Part shown: one piece after another, positions 1 through 13,427 of the stretch
Layout: every line of letters begins with the position of its first letter
Position numbering within the stretch: the stretch's first letter is position 1
Source of the DNA: Merluccius polli
Lineage: Eukaryota > Chordata > Actinopteri > Gadiformes > Merlucciidae
DNA: 64,000 nucleotides
Assembly: GCA_030340625.1 (NCBI GenBank)
Contig: JAOPHQ010000575.1
Coordinates: 38,501 to 102,500, forward strand
Direction: 5' to 3'
Notes under the pieces: generated by a model
Databases searched by the model: none
Seen by the model: the letters and a program-made list of their open reading frames with translations, nothing else
What the model was told of the DNA's origin: nothing
Program-made: the position numbers and the translations under genes

Positions 1-197
1 TTTCTGTAGTCATCAGACAAACTGTGAGGGATGACAAGATTAATAAAGATGCATAATATAGTATTAATAATATTAATAAGTATGTTGACATGATGGAGGA
101 AGCTATCCACACACACATCTCTATGCTCACACTCACCTTGCAGGACTTTGCATGAATCTGTCTTCTCCACTCAAACGGCTGGATAACTACACAGACA

Positions 198-199
198 CA

Positions 200-282
<83 letters not shown>
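198..282. repeat. (CA)n microsatellite
   Basis: About 85 bases of nearly pure CA, in or next to a sorbs2 intron. Confidence 0.95.
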
Positions 283-286
<4 letters not shown>

Positions 287-565
287 TTGTACACAGATAC
301 AATCCAATCTTAAGATAGGAGATCCCAAATGGAGCAGCATATCTTTCTGTGTGTGTGCTATTGAGTGGGATGTGTATCTAGATGTGACTTTATTTCAATT
401 GTTAAGGCTACATGTTAGGCACCCAAAGAGCTTCTGGTTAAATGCACCACTATGTATCCACTATAAAAATGAATATACATATAAACATCATGGAGTCATA
501 AATAAGTCAAGTTCCATTTGACTTCAAATGATCAATCCTCTTGTACAGCTGTCCAGTTGAGCTAC

Positions 566-3500
566 CTGGTCAGGAACAGGTGAGTCTGCGTTCAGCACCT
601 CATCAAGAGTTTTCTTCGGAGGCTGACGAGAAAAGGAGAGGAGAGGACTTATATAGTAACGTCTCACGGTAGAGTAACAGTGGCACCTTGGGTCATACTA
701 TGGGACAAGAAAACAAGCCATTCACAGATAAACACAGCAAAGGAAACAAGGAAACAAGGGAAATCAAGGAACAGGGAAAATCAGATATTGTTATCAGGAA
801 ATAATTCACGTTTGATAGGTTAGGCCTTGATGTCAAGATGTTGCAGCCAGATGTGGGATAGGAAGTTTCCTCGCTTGCTAAGTCTGTAAACCTTGCAGGC
901 TTACAGATTGAAAGTCAAAGTCCAGCAAGACCAAGTCATCCAAGCTGACCCAACGAAAACCACAAGGACACTCACATTGGTCTGTTAGCAGAGATGCTAG
1001 CGGCTAGCCCATCGCAGGAGAAAACTATAACACTATATCTCTATGGTGTATATATCTCTATGGTGTATATATCTCTATGGTGTATATATCTCTATGGTGT
1101 ATATATCACTATGGTGTATATATCTCTATGGTGTATATATCTCTATGGTGTATATATCTCTATGGTGTATATATCTATATTGTGTATATATCTCTATTGT
1201 GTATATATCTCTATGGTGTATATATCTATATTGTGTATATATCTCTATGGTGTATATATCTCTATGGTGTATATCTCTATTGTGTCCTTTGCGTTATTGA
1301 GTAGTTATTCAGTAGAATGAAACTATTTCACCAAATGCCGACATACAACAATCCAAACCACAAACAGATGTAGAAGTATGCAAATCAATGTACGTCAAAA
1401 TGTTTAGGAAATTTAGGAATTCATTCGATAAAATACATACAAAATAATTTAGATTCTTGAATTACCCATATACATGTATTTGTTACATATAAAATGCATA
1501 CACATATAAACACATTATTTCACATAACATAATTTGGCATCTATTAATTCAGGTTAATCCAAAATACTATATCAAGGAATTCAAAACTATAATACATGCC
1601 CAAAAATGTTGACACAATCTCACTTTCGCAACACACAAAATAGAATCGATCCAATCAAAACCGTACATGGTCCACGTTCATGGAATGAGGAACCATCAGA
1701 GAGATCGGGACTTACCGGGCGGCCAAACTCTAACTCGGCAAAAAACCTGAACCATGGCTCATCCTCAACAGACAGATCTGATGGATGGATGGACTAAGGG
1801 GAAGGAAGGAGGAGGGTTAAGAGAGGAAGGATGGGTTGCAAGGAGGGATGAAGGAGTAAAGTATAACAGGAAGGTGATATAGAAGAAAAAGGCGAAGATA
1901 GCTGTACAGATGGATTTGTGGGTGTGGATGAAAGCATGGATGCTTGGCTGTATCAGGGTGGGGTTTTGCAGTGCCTTAAAGAGCAACTTGCAGGTTGGCA
2001 TCCTCAGTTAAGGAATGTGGGGAATTAAATCAAATTATTTACATTTTTGTAGACTCGTTTTTCTAATGCAATGTGCACGCACAGACCAAAAAACCTAACC
2101 TGAACGTGACATAACTTGTGCTAATAAGACACCAGGGCTACAGTGAACGGCAAGTAGAATCACAATGTCGAGAGCGTTGAGCCTTGAGACGGATTTACGC
2201 ATTTATTCATTCTTCTGGCACACTTGGTCGTCTGTTGTTCGAATGAAATAGTATAAGGATATGATAAGGCTGCGGCCCTTCAGTCCTGTTAGTAGGAGGT
2301 TTCTCACCTCTCCACATTGCCATTCACTGTAGCTCTAGCGTTGGTCTGGTATTTTAATCTTAAAAAGTACATTCATTCACGGTGGATGCCAACCTGCAAG
2401 TAGCTTTTTAAGAAGCCATATTAAACAACACCGAAACAATACTAATAATAACAAAATAAATGTGTGTGTGTGTGTGTGTGTGTGTGGTGTATACCAGCTT
2501 CTCTTGTTCAAGTACAGACGATCTCCCGGGTTCATAGTCGAAGATGCTGCGTGGCTCCACTCTGTATCGACGAGTGTCTTCTTTTCTGTGTAAACACACA
2601 CACACTCAACTTGTCTGTATATAATATGACACTGTGTACACTATACCAGCCGTGTGTGTGTTTATTTCTTACCTGTCTCTATGTGGGACGCGAGCAGTGG
2701 GTGACGACTGGCTGCTGCGGAGGGCACGCGGGCGGTTGCTGTGATCGGGGTTGTTGCTCGGCAACGGTTTGTTTGCGACACCTGGAACGAATGAACATTG
2801 CAGCCATAGCTTTTAGCAAAGGAAGTCCTCTGAGCTGAGTCAACAATGAGAATTACGCAGATCAATTGAAGGATAACTTGTAAATAATGAGTTGTTGGCA
2901 GCATCTCGAACAACAGACCCTCACCCATAGCGCTGCTGTAGGCTTCGGTCTCTTTCGGGTCTAAACATAAAACACAACGTGTTAAAAGAGTTAAAAAACC
3001 CTTCATCTTGTCAGTGAGATAAAGGGCTCTACAGGTAGGCCTACATTTGGCTTGACTTGCTCACCTGGTTTGTGGACCACATGAATCTTGTTGTACATGT
3101 TACGATACCAGTCCCTTCCTCTCTGAAATACACAACACCACACACCACTGATGAGAAGTGATGAGGGAATCACTTAAAGGAAGGAGAAGCCGGACTCAAA
3201 CTTGATCTGTCATCACTGTGCACTTTTAGTGGGCAAGTTTAAAACGGCATATTAGCTAGCTTGTACCATTTTACAAAAAGCAAACTGCCACAAATGTGCG
3301 AGAGTACAATGCAACGATATTATAGACTTTTCGGAGGTAACGTTTGCACTGCATTGAGGGGCTTCAGTTCATACAGTACTCACAGTCCTGGTTGAGGCGT
3401 TGTCCAAAGTGGTGGACGTTGTCTGGCCACTGGTAATGTGATCTTGGGAAGCAGATTGTGTGTGTTAATAGACAAATAAATGGACTCATTCATTTTTTTT

Positions 3501-4152
3501 AGAATTACTATTGAAATTCATATTTGTATAATTATATTCTTAACATTTTTGGGGAGGGATTTCATCCCACTATTCTTGATCATACAAGAGTGAAGAGTGA
3601 TGGTTATTTTTGAATGAAACAATGAAACAATAAACAATAAAACAAAAAAAGAGACCTACGAGCAAATACAACCAGAGTAATGATTCATCAGCAGCAGTGA
3701 CATCACAGACTCACAGCACACCCTTAATGCACACAAAGGGACACACAAACGCAGACAGCAGCTATCCAAATCAGCTTACTTTCAGTTAATCCTGCTGTCT
3801 TGACCTTAGCTAAGTGATTACAGTGACGCTGACACACCATTTTGCCAGATTAAGAAGCTTGTTTTTGCGTGCTTGTGTGTATGTGTGTATGTGTGTGTAT
3901 GTGTGTGTGTCTGCATGTGTGTGTGTTTGTGTGTGTGTCTGCATGTGTGTTTGTGTGTGTGTCTGTGGCCCTGGTATTAACATGTGGTTTATATGTATAT
4001 GTGTATATCAGTATGCAATTCAGGCGCAGACGTCACGGCATTCACGCGCATCTGGTCATCGTGGGCAGAGTTTTGGTCTAGTTTCAGGCCCCCATACGCA
4101 CCTGCTTGCGTGCGTGTGTATGTGTGTGTGTGTGTGTGTGTGCGTGTGTGTG

Positions 4153-4187
<35 letters not shown>

Positions 4188-5450
4188 AGCAGTGAGCTAC
4201 CCACCTGCACTCCGACTGTGCCTGAGCTCCAAGCCAAATGGAGAAGTGGAGGATAGAGGGGTGGATGGAGAGGCAGGGGGAGGGAAGGAGGGAGAGAAAG
4301 GGATGCCTCGGTGTCGACCGCCAGGAGAAGAGGTGAGGGGTCGGAGAGGTGGGGGGGAGGACAGGGGAGAGACAGAATGGCTGCCATTTTCCTTTAAAGA
4401 GGAAGTGGTAGTGAGACAAAGGGGAGAGAGAAAATTGTACCAATGCCAATAAACAAACACGGACCTATTGATTGTCTTTCAAGGCTCACCCAGTCAAAAT
4501 TTAAACAACTAAATTACCAATTATACATTTTTGTTAGCCATATCCTACTGTATATCATATAATATTCAAGGCTCAACAATCAAATCCAATTTCACAATCT
4601 CACAACAATCATCTCTTATCATGTCTTTTATCACTGGCATTATTTTGTATTTATTTATTTGTATTTATTATTATGTATTCATAGTAGTCATTTAGCAGAT
4701 GCTTTTATCCAAAGCAAGTTGCAGTAAATTCAGATACAGGCCATTACGGAGCAGGTATGGGTACATGGATCAAGAAGGTTCAAGAAGTACGTTTAGGCGG
4801 CCAGTCAAACACTCAGATTAAGTGTTTCTTAATAATGTTTAATCTAGAATGGGCAAACACTGTGCACTGTCTGGGAGATTAATTTTATTTATGATCGTAT
4901 GACGGACTGTGTTCTGCAATCTTACCAACGCTGCATTCCTCTTGTACAGATAAGGCTGCACACTCCTGAAGCCCTTCGCTGCTAAGGAGGAGGAGGACGG
5001 TACAGGTGCCGAGATGGGATCCCCATTTCTTTCACTCTCTCTAAATCCATACGACCGCCATACACCTGCCGCACAGATAGAAGTCATAAATAAAACAGAT
5101 AAAGGATGAGTACTAACCACTATGTCTTACATAGTTTATGTATTGTATGATTTGTCATTAAGATTTTATTTTCCAATTTTGTCTTTCCTTCAAATCAGCC
5201 TGTTGTTAAATTAGATTTAACAACATTTATTATCAAAAGGTATACATTTGAACACACAAATTCACCCACACACATTCACACAGAACTGCAAGACAAAGCC
5301 CCTAAATTTACAGGCATTAGCCTACATCTGCTCTTAATCTGGGCCTTTTAATTATTTTTCGTGGCACGCCAAGATGATCCAAGCCTGGCTAAATCACGCA
5401 CAAAAACACAATCATTTAAATATTGAAATACCAGTGTCCATGATGCTCAT
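566..5450 (-). CDS. sorbs2: sorbs2-like adaptor, N-terminal coding exons (partial gene)
   Basis: Sorbin-homology (SoHo) adaptor of the ponsin/ArgBP2/vinexin family, which links actin and focal adhesions to signalling proteins through C-terminal SH3 domains (outside the window, beyond position 1). Coding exons on the minus strand: 5450-5432, 5065-4926, 3422-3384, 3122-3065, 2960-2925, 2781-2673, 2585-2495, 1793-1716, 622-566; together 209 codons in phase. The start MSIMDTG is preceded by an in-frame TAA inside the same exon. Family landmarks are [33 protein letters not shown] (residues about 69-85) and the SoHo domain from about residue 134 ([14 protein letters not shown], then [19 protein letters not shown]). 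The VHKP and EPRSIF wording is closer to SORBS2 than SORBS1 or SORBS3 as remembered. The acceptor of exon 3 is ambiguous (3422 keeps frame; 3442 has a better-looking AG but breaks it). Upstream untranslated exons were not located. Confidence 0.85.
1036..1290. repeat. 17-bp minisatellite in sorbs2 intron
   Basis: About 15 tandem copies of TCTCTATGGTGTATATA with few variants (CTATATTG, CACTATGG). The 17-base period keeps several frames open and produces false 75-108-residue ORFs rich in Tyr/Ile. Confidence 0.95.
3874..4189. repeat. TG-rich simple repeats in sorbs2 intron
   Basis: Two TG/TATG tracts (3874-3966 and 4112-4189) around a short unique spacer, within the intron between exons 4926-5065 and 3384-3422. 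Cys/Val and His/Thr ORFs here are artefacts. Confidence 0.9.
4683..4765. repeat. Dispersed fish repeat (SINE-tail-like)
   Basis: Contains CATTTAGCAGATGCTTTTAT and a following CCAAAGC core that I recall as a very common interspersed sequence of teleost genomes. Only a fragment is present; family name not certain. Confidence 0.55.
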
Positions 5451-5947
5451 GTAGGCTCTTTAGTTGATCCTGTGGAGAAAATACAAAAATACAATTAGAC
5501 ACTGGTAATATAATTGGGATATATGGCAGCTTCCTCAATACAGCGTAACAATGTATCCTCAGCTGCTCATTGTGTAGCAAAGCATTGTAGTCATTCTGTT
5601 ATAGATCAGCATTTTTAAATATATATACATTGAATAAACATTGAAGAATGTTACATTCACTATTTAACAATTAAACAATTAGTCAATTAGTTTGCCTGTT
5701 AAATGTGGTAAAATATACCTGAATATTTCTTTCCATAAATTAACCTCACCCTACCAAAATGTTCTTTCTTGCATGAAAATGCCAAATGCAATGTAATTGC
5801 CAGTGAATCAACTTACAAAACACATTTTGTGTCTAAAGTTTTGATGTTCTGAGGAACCAATGTCATATAATGTTGAATTAAATTTTCTACAGCTGCACCT
5901 GTTATCTAACTAAAATGGAGGGAGTCTCTGTATGTATGCATTCCTGT

Positions 5948-6165
5948 CCTTCGATTTTCTCAACAACCGTTCATCCGATCCACTTCACACTTGGAGGGTG
6001 CGCTGCTGAGGACCCGAGGAAGCGCAGTGTTGAGTGTGAAGTTGTTTGAATGAGCGGTTCTTGAAAAAACTGCAATCAGCGATACCGGAGACCCAACAAT
6101 CGGCCCGTTTCCAACAAGCACGTTTTGAACAGGTGTCAGCATGAAAATAATCCACAAATCACTGA
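5948..6165. repeat. Dispersed repeat with CGTTCATCCGATCC core
   Basis: CAACAACCGTTCATCCGATC followed by a tract about the TTGAGTGTGAAGTTGTTTG region and a terminal CCGTTTCCAACAAGC. Related fragments recur in the atoh8 intron at about 20200-20320 and 21980-22130 (GAACGGTTCTC, GTGTGAAGT). An interspersed element of unknown class. Confidence 0.5.
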
Positions 6166-7224
6166 AATATGTTTTTGTCATGACTGATTTGAATGGAATG
6201 ACAGTCTAAAAGGACAGAGTAGGTCACCACCAGACTGGGGTCTCTTTTATCCGGCAACATTTCAGGTCACGGCACAGTTGGGGGCCGACATCATAGTGCT
6301 GCTTTTAAAAAAGGATTCCTAGGGTAGGGGGTCCACTGACCTCGGACGGCTAGGGTGTCAGTGGACATACAACACACACACATACTGATCTTTGTGTGTA
6401 GCATGTTTCATATACACATAGTATGTGTACTGACATCATGCAAATATGGTACAAATTCACACATGTCCAACAAATAGCGTAAAAGTTCCTCTCTTTTAAT
6501 CGTCGATGGGCATGTTAAGTGTTATTCTTTTAATATATACAGTTTAATCCTAACCTTTAATACAAACTTAATGCAACCATAATATATAAATATGGTTTTC
6601 CTGTTGTTTAAATCAAGTATTGTTTGGATTACTACTAGTAATATTGGTTAGTTATGTCACCTCAAAATATTGGTGCTCCATCATTTGGGTCACATGGTCC
6701 TATCGGGTTTCGAAGGGGCAGACTGTGGGGCGACACACAGTTGCTGGGTTGAGACAGGCAGATGGAGAGGCTTTTTTAAACCCACCCCCCTCATTCAATT
6801 TCTGTTTTGATAGTAATTAATGAAATAATGTGTTCCAAATATTTCTGTATGCATCTCCTGTGCTAGCAGTCAAAACTGTGTGTGTACCACCTGGCCTGGT
6901 TGGCTTCCTCAGCATAAATACCTCCTCAGAGGGCAGAATGAAAAAGAGGCTGTCTTGGCTATGATTATTTATTTAATCTTGGCCATAGAAGAACATTTGT
7001 CAGTTTGTCCAGGCTGGTTACTTCCCAGAAAGGAGCTTGCGCAATGTGCATATTGGGTCCACAGTTTGGATCCAATATATTTGCAAGCCATTGTGTTGTT
7101 TAGTATGTATATATGGTTGTCATTATTTCTGTAACTGATTGGTGTATTCATGTACGTATTCACATGTATTTCAATGTATTTCATTGCAGATTAAATTATT
7201 ATTTATTATACTATTATTATTAGA

Positions 7225-7380
7225 AAATTGACTCGAGTCAGACTCAAGTCACAAATTTGAGGACTTGAGACTTGTTTGACTAAAAGACTTGACTTTGACT
7301 TGCTATTCATGACTTGAGACTTGACTTAGACTTGAGACAGATGACTTGGGAACGAGACCCACGATTGGTCACCTCTCAAG
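7225..7380. repeat. ACTTGAG-rich dispersed repeat
   Basis: Dense recurrence of GACTTGAGACTTG-type words. I recall similar ACTTGAG repeats from fish genomes. No coding content. Confidence 0.5.
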
Positions 7381-9540
7381 GCAACCTCTAGGAGGGGGCG
7401 GGTCTAACGTTGCACAAGGTCCAATAGTATACATGTACAGTCCCAGAGACAACAGACAGATGTAATTATTATTCACTTAATTCTGTATTGTCTCTCTGTC
7501 CATCTCTATAAACATGTTGATGTTAGTGTAATAATAACATAAACTAAATTAATTGTATTTACATATTACATATTAAATTAAAAATGTTGTGGCAGTTATG
7601 TTCATTCTGTCTGATACATGGGTTAATAACATTTCTAACGTATACATCCGTGCAATGCAGACACACATTGGAACACAGATACATACGGATATATGGGTGT
7701 AGCATGTTTCATATGCAAATAATTGTGCACTAACATAATGCAAATAGTTTGCAAATTGTAAGTCCAACAGACTACTAACAGAAAATACAAATGAAGTCCA
7801 AAGTTAAGAAGACTCAAGTGAGGCAGATTTTGACAGACAGTTGAAACCAGGGTGTGAATTATGGGGGGCCAAACACCCCCAGATGTGAGGTGGCCCCCCT
7901 GGAGATTCACCAGGAGCTCATTTGAACAAATATATATACTGTATATATAAAATATATATTATAAAATATAAATATATAAAATACATATTTATATATATTT
8001 AACCACCCCCATGGTGGATTATACAATTTTTATGAGAGTAAGTTTATCTGCCTTTAAAATCGCATAACATAATAAAATAAAATATATAATTATAATTTCT
8101 AAATTTTGGAAAAGTATAAATCAGCTTGCTCCTCCCCACTGAAGCAGGTTACCAGTCAGATACAATGAGGCCAGGGGGTCCTAAGTAGAAATACATGTCA
8201 TGCTTTGCATGGTTGTCAAAGAATCTCAAGTTCACGACGGTGCTATTCGCGCCATTGTGACGTAACTTTGTGACCCCTTCAAGCTTGAACCTCCACCCCC
8301 AACCTGAACCTCCACCTACACCCGTCCCCCGCATGAACACCCTGCCAGCTTCCAACACGCTTCAGCCAACTCAACTGCTCAACACAGCAGTATTCATTAC
8401 AACACATTGCATTCATATTGAAAAGATCAAATGTACCAATGTATATGCTGTATGCATAACACAGTTTACAGAGGACAACGTTGATATCCACCATAAGAGG
8501 ACCATGAAGGGGAATTTGCATTACTTGGGTATAAATGCAAACATACCTGACTGACATTGTTGTGTCATCTAAAAGCGGCATCGACTTTCAGTTTCACTTC
8601 GTTCCACGGTATATATAAATATATATATATGTATATATATATTGAGCTAAGCACTTTCATTTCATTTCAAGAAACACATTCACTGGTTACTGTCATTGGT
8701 TTATCCTTGCCCCTATCCTCTGGCTACAGACCCTTCGTTCTGATTGGCTGACAGTCACATTATTGATAACTGATTTGCTAATGTTCGGATGACCTCAAAC
8801 CGTCTGTGTGCATGCCTGCCCTCACATGCCCACAGATAGAGGAGGGGTTTTCTTTTAGTCTTGTCACAACACCTTAACTTCACTGTATACTGTAATACTA
8901 CCAGCCAAGCTATCACAATATCACAATATATAAGAGTGTTAGTATTTCAAGTCATTCTCATGCTGCATTTTTCATGTTAAACTGTGCACAACACATAATA
9001 CACCGTTTAATGAGGCTTACACTTGAATGGATGCAATAATACGGTGTTACAAAGTGCTGGAGGATGGATACTTTTGGACGCGGCAGGACTGTCTGATATT
9101 TATGGGGTCATGGTTATCTTGAGACTTGGGGGCCAGTGGTGGCACTGAAATACCAGCCACCCTAGGAGAGAGGAGAGAGGAGAGGACTCTGTACTCCACC
9201 AGACACGCCGCAGGAGGGGACACGTTATTTGGCAATCAAACAGTAGTGATTGACGCCTACATTAGATCATTAAAACTACTTTATAGGTTCTGAAATGCAA
9301 TTTTCTTCACTCATCATCACCAAACTGTATCCCATCTATAAAGTTGTTCTAGAATATGATTTTTAATGATCATTTTAAAATGGTTATTTTGAAATGTACG
9401 TCGTATTTATCGATCGGTTTTAGAAGTCCCTGAAGGGTCTTCTTGGTTATTTGAACTGATGTACTTGTTACTTTTACGACTTAAAACGTCAACAAAATAA
9501 ATATAAATATTACGATGTGATATTTACTTATTTTATACCC

Positions 9541-11014
9541 CACCACCACTGTCCCCACCACCACCACCACTGTCCCCACCAGCACCACTCTCCCCACCAC
9601 CACCACCACTGTCCCCACCAGCACCACCACCACCACCACTGTCCCCCCCACCACTGTTCCCACCACCACCACTGTCCCCCCCACCACCACTGTCCCCACC
9701 ACCACCACCACTGTCCCCACCAACACCACCACTGTCCCCCCCACCACCACTGTCCCCACCACCACCACCACTGTCCCCACCAACACCACTGTCCCACCAC
9801 CACCACCACTGTCCCCACCACCATCACCACTGTCCCACCACCACCAGCACTGTCCCCACCACCACCAATGTCCCCACCAGCCCTGTCCCCACCACCCACC
9901 ACTGTCCCCCCCCACCACCACTGTCCCCCCCACCACCAACTGTGCCCACCACCACCACTGTGCCCACCACCACCACTGTCCCCACCACCACCACTGTCCC
10001 CCCCACCACCACTGTGCCCACCACCACCACTGTGCCCACCACCACCACTGTCCCCCCCACCACCACTGTGCCCACCACCACCACCCACCAGCACTGTCCC
10101 CACCAGCACTGTCCCCACCCACCCACCACTGTGCCCACCACCACCACTGTGCCCACCACCACCACTGTCCCCCCCACCACCACTGTGCCACCACCACCAC
10201 CACTGCCCCCACCACCACTGTCCCCACCACCAACCACTGTCCCACCACCACTGTCCCCACCACCACCACCACCACTGTCCCCACAACCACCACCATCAGC
10301 ACTGTCCCCACCACCACCACCACTGCCCCCACACACCACTGTCCCCACCACCACCAGCACTGTCCCCACCACTACCACTGTCCCCCCCCCCCCCACCACT
10401 GTCCCCACCACCACCACCACTGTGCCCACCACCACCACTGTGCCCACCACCACCACTGTCCCCCCCACCACCACTGTGCCCACCACCACCACCACTGCCC
10501 CCACCACCACTGTCCCCACACCACCACTGTCCCACCACCACACCACACCCCCCCCACACACCACTGTCCCCACACACACCACCATCAGCACTGTCCCCAC
10601 CACCACCACCACCACCCCCACCACCCACACTGTCCCCACCACCACCAGCACTGTCCCCACCACTACCACTGTCCCCCCCCCCCCCCCCCACCACTGTCCC
10701 CACCACCACCACTGTCCCCACCAGCAGTGTCCCCACCACACCCGCTGTCCCCACCACCACTGTCCCCACCACCACCACTGTCCCCACCAGCACCACCACT
10801 GTCCCCACCAGCACCACCGCTGTCCCCACCACCACCACCACTGTCCCCACCAGCACCACTCTCCCCACCACCACCACCACTGTCCCCACCAGCACCACTG
10901 TCCCCACCCACCACCACCACCACTGTCCCCATCACCACCACCACCACTGTCCCCCCCCCACCACTATCCACTGTCCCCCCCACCACCACTGTCCCCCACC
11001 ACCACTGTCCACCA
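9541..11014. repeat. 1.47-kb CCACCA/CTGTCCCC minisatellite
   Basis: Tandem array built from CCACCACCACTGTCCCC-type units of about 15-21 bases, varying in CCA number and in CTGTCCCC/CTGTGCCC form, with C-runs up to about 17. The minus strand is G-rich with many GGG/GGGG runs. Several long ORFs (up to 502 codons, Pro/His/Thr or Val/Gly/Trp) arise from periodicity and are rejected as genes. Confidence 0.95.
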
Positions 11015-11439
11015 CCATGCGCTGATGCCCGTGATGTACCACGTGTCACATGATGAGAACCATAAGATACCGTATGAGACGCACACACACACCACGCCAC
11101 ACACACACCAGCGAAAACATGACGTTTTGGATGCGGTTTAAGCACCACACTGCCCTGTGTCCCATGCTGTCAGGACCAGGAGGAGGACCAGGAGGACCCC
11201 CCCCACACACACACACACACAACACACACCCAGACACCATCAGGCTATTCATTCAGCAGGTGCGGAAAATAACAACAGCAAGAAAAAACAATGCGGTCGC
11301 CGCATTGGAGGAAGGACAGCCCTACCTGATAGGGAGCTCACCGATCTCTCTCTCTCCCTCTCTCCTCTCAGGAGACACTCGCGTGCGTTCTGCTCCGCTT
11401 CCTATATCCTAAGTATGCATGACAAGGCTCTCTCTCACT

Positions 11440-11470
<31 letters not shown>

Positions 11471-11684
11471 GCTCACGTGACGACCGTGCGGGTCGCCAGT
11501 GGGTCTAGTGAGCGGACTACCGCGGTGTAGTGTTGCTGTCTCCCCCCCCCCCAACCCCCCTCCCCCTCTCCTCCCCCCCCCCCTCCCCCCCTCTTGGTAT
11601 GGCTCCTCCTGTGGCGTTAACTGTCATCACACACACACACACTGTGCAGGCAGAGTGCTGTGTGTGTGTGTTGTGTGTGTGTTG

Positions 11685-11715
<31 letters not shown>

Positions 11716-11857
11716 CGTGCGTGTGTGTGAGCAAAGAGTGACCCCTATATAATAATACATAGGGTAATACATGTGGTGGAGTCAGGTAGTCCTCCTAGTC
11801 CAGGTCTAAGTCTGTGTCCTATCCTCAGCTCATATACAATCCCACCAGACACACACG

Positions 11858-11888
<31 letters not shown>

Positions 11889-12360
11889 AAGCCAAGGACG
11901 GTCGCGCGGTGATCATCACAAACCTGCGACCAGAAGAAACTGTTTTTCCATCGGTCCAGGTTTTAGTCGTAGCGCCGCATCGGCGTCATCTTTCCGCAGA
12001 CCTGTACCACCGGGTTACTATGGTTACCGTCTCCTCCTCCACCCTGACCTCCGAGACAGGAGATGCGGAGATATGGAGATGTGGTGATGGGCTTCACGTC
12101 CACACACCGCACCACCAAACAGCACTGGCGACTTGTGCTGCAGGGGCCTCTCTAATCCGGTAGTAACACCGGACCAATCAAAGGCGGCGGCGCACTGGGG
12201 GTTTATTGTAACGTTAATCCCGCAGACAGACAGATAGAGATGGAGGCGGCAGCACCAGTCTCAGTCCCAAGCACCACCGTGGTGGTGCTGGTGATGCTGG
12301 TGCTGGTGGTGATGGTGGTGTCACAAACGACTGCAGTTTAAATCGACACTAACCTGAATG
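11015..12360. other. CpG-rich region, possible sorbs2 promoter or first exon
   Basis: After C/T- and CA/TG-rich tracts (11340-11470, 11530-11595, 11640-11730), the DNA from about 11880 to 12350 is CpG-rich (CGCGCGGTG, GTCGTAGCGCCGCATCGGC, AAGGCGGCGGCGCACTGG). It lies upstream of the minus-strand sorbs2 exons, so it may contain the promoter or 5'-UTR exon, but no splice donor could be fixed. Confidence 0.3.
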
Positions 12361-13266
12361 GACACCAGATGTATTTATAGACTAGGATGTAACACTCAAC
12401 ACCAGCCTCCATGGGAGGTGGTCACTGCTGCTCTATGTAAGGTGAGCAACAGCGACACCGTGTGGGGAGGAGTGGTATATATCCTCTCAAATGTGGGATG
12501 CTGATGCTTCTGTAGGCTTGCTGTATATACACGATGAATCCTGAAATGAAAAGCGCCAACCTTCATTTTGACAAGAGCAGCTCAGTTGAGAAATTAACCA
12601 TAGCCATGTATAGCCCACAACTTAAGGCAATCACTGTACCTCTCACAAGGGATGGTGGGAAAGGGATTCTGCTGTTATATTGGTTTATCCTAAAATAACA
12701 GAATTGTTGTGGAAAATTGTATCTTTTAGTTAACTGGCATAAATTCAACTGTGTGTTCAACTGTTATTTAAAGCTATAGTGACAACATTATAACATTTGA
12801 AGTGTAGATTTGGTGTGGTAGTAAGGCATCATTTTCGTTTATGTATATGTGATTATATGATATTTTAGAGTTCATTTTTGAAGGGAATGAACATCGTCCT
12901 TAGTCCTAGTTGCAGACCTACATGTCCCTCCAGGAGTGGTTAGGTTACAGCTGCAGCTCAGTAGCCTACTCTGTCCACCAGGTGGCGTGAAGACTTTACA
13001 ATGGGCTGGCTGGCCAGCTGTCCAGACAGCAGACAGAAGGACGACAGATCAAAATAAATAATCAATAAATAGATCAAAGCCTTAAGGACAACTTTTATTT
13101 CCTTTTCAAACAACAATAACACGTATAAATAATTTTTGAAACAATCATTAAGGCTGTATCTGGGAATATTATTTTTTCCCAGATACAGTAAATTTTTATT
13201 TCTCTTCCAACTGATTGTCAGTTGTTGGTAAAATAATGATTGGGTAACAGACTAACAGTCCGAAAC

Positions 13267-13301
<35 letters not shown>

Positions 13302-13386
13302 ACATGAGTTAATGTGCATGTGTGTGTGTATGTGTGTGTTGTGCAATGTATGTGTGCATGTGTGTGTGTGCATGTATGTGTGTGTA

Positions 13387-13427
<41 letters not shown>

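Larger units (their letters stand above)
5470..9540. other. Gene-free stretch upstream of sorbs2 coding exons
   Basis: No exon recognised on either strand. Holds the dispersed repeats at 5948 and 7225, an AT-rich tract (about 7924-8100, TATA-rich) and scattered unique DNA. Probably a 5'-UTR intron or upstream region of sorbs2. Confidence 0.6.

Noticed and set aside
1036..1320. Tyr/Ile repeat ORFs resembling a membrane peptide
   Set aside because: Come from the 17-bp minisatellite in three frames.
9481..11148. Overlapping long ORFs (up to 502 codons) rich in His/Pro/Thr or Val/Gly/Trp
   Set aside because: All fall in the C-rich minisatellite, occur in several frames on both strands, and have no domain or splice context.
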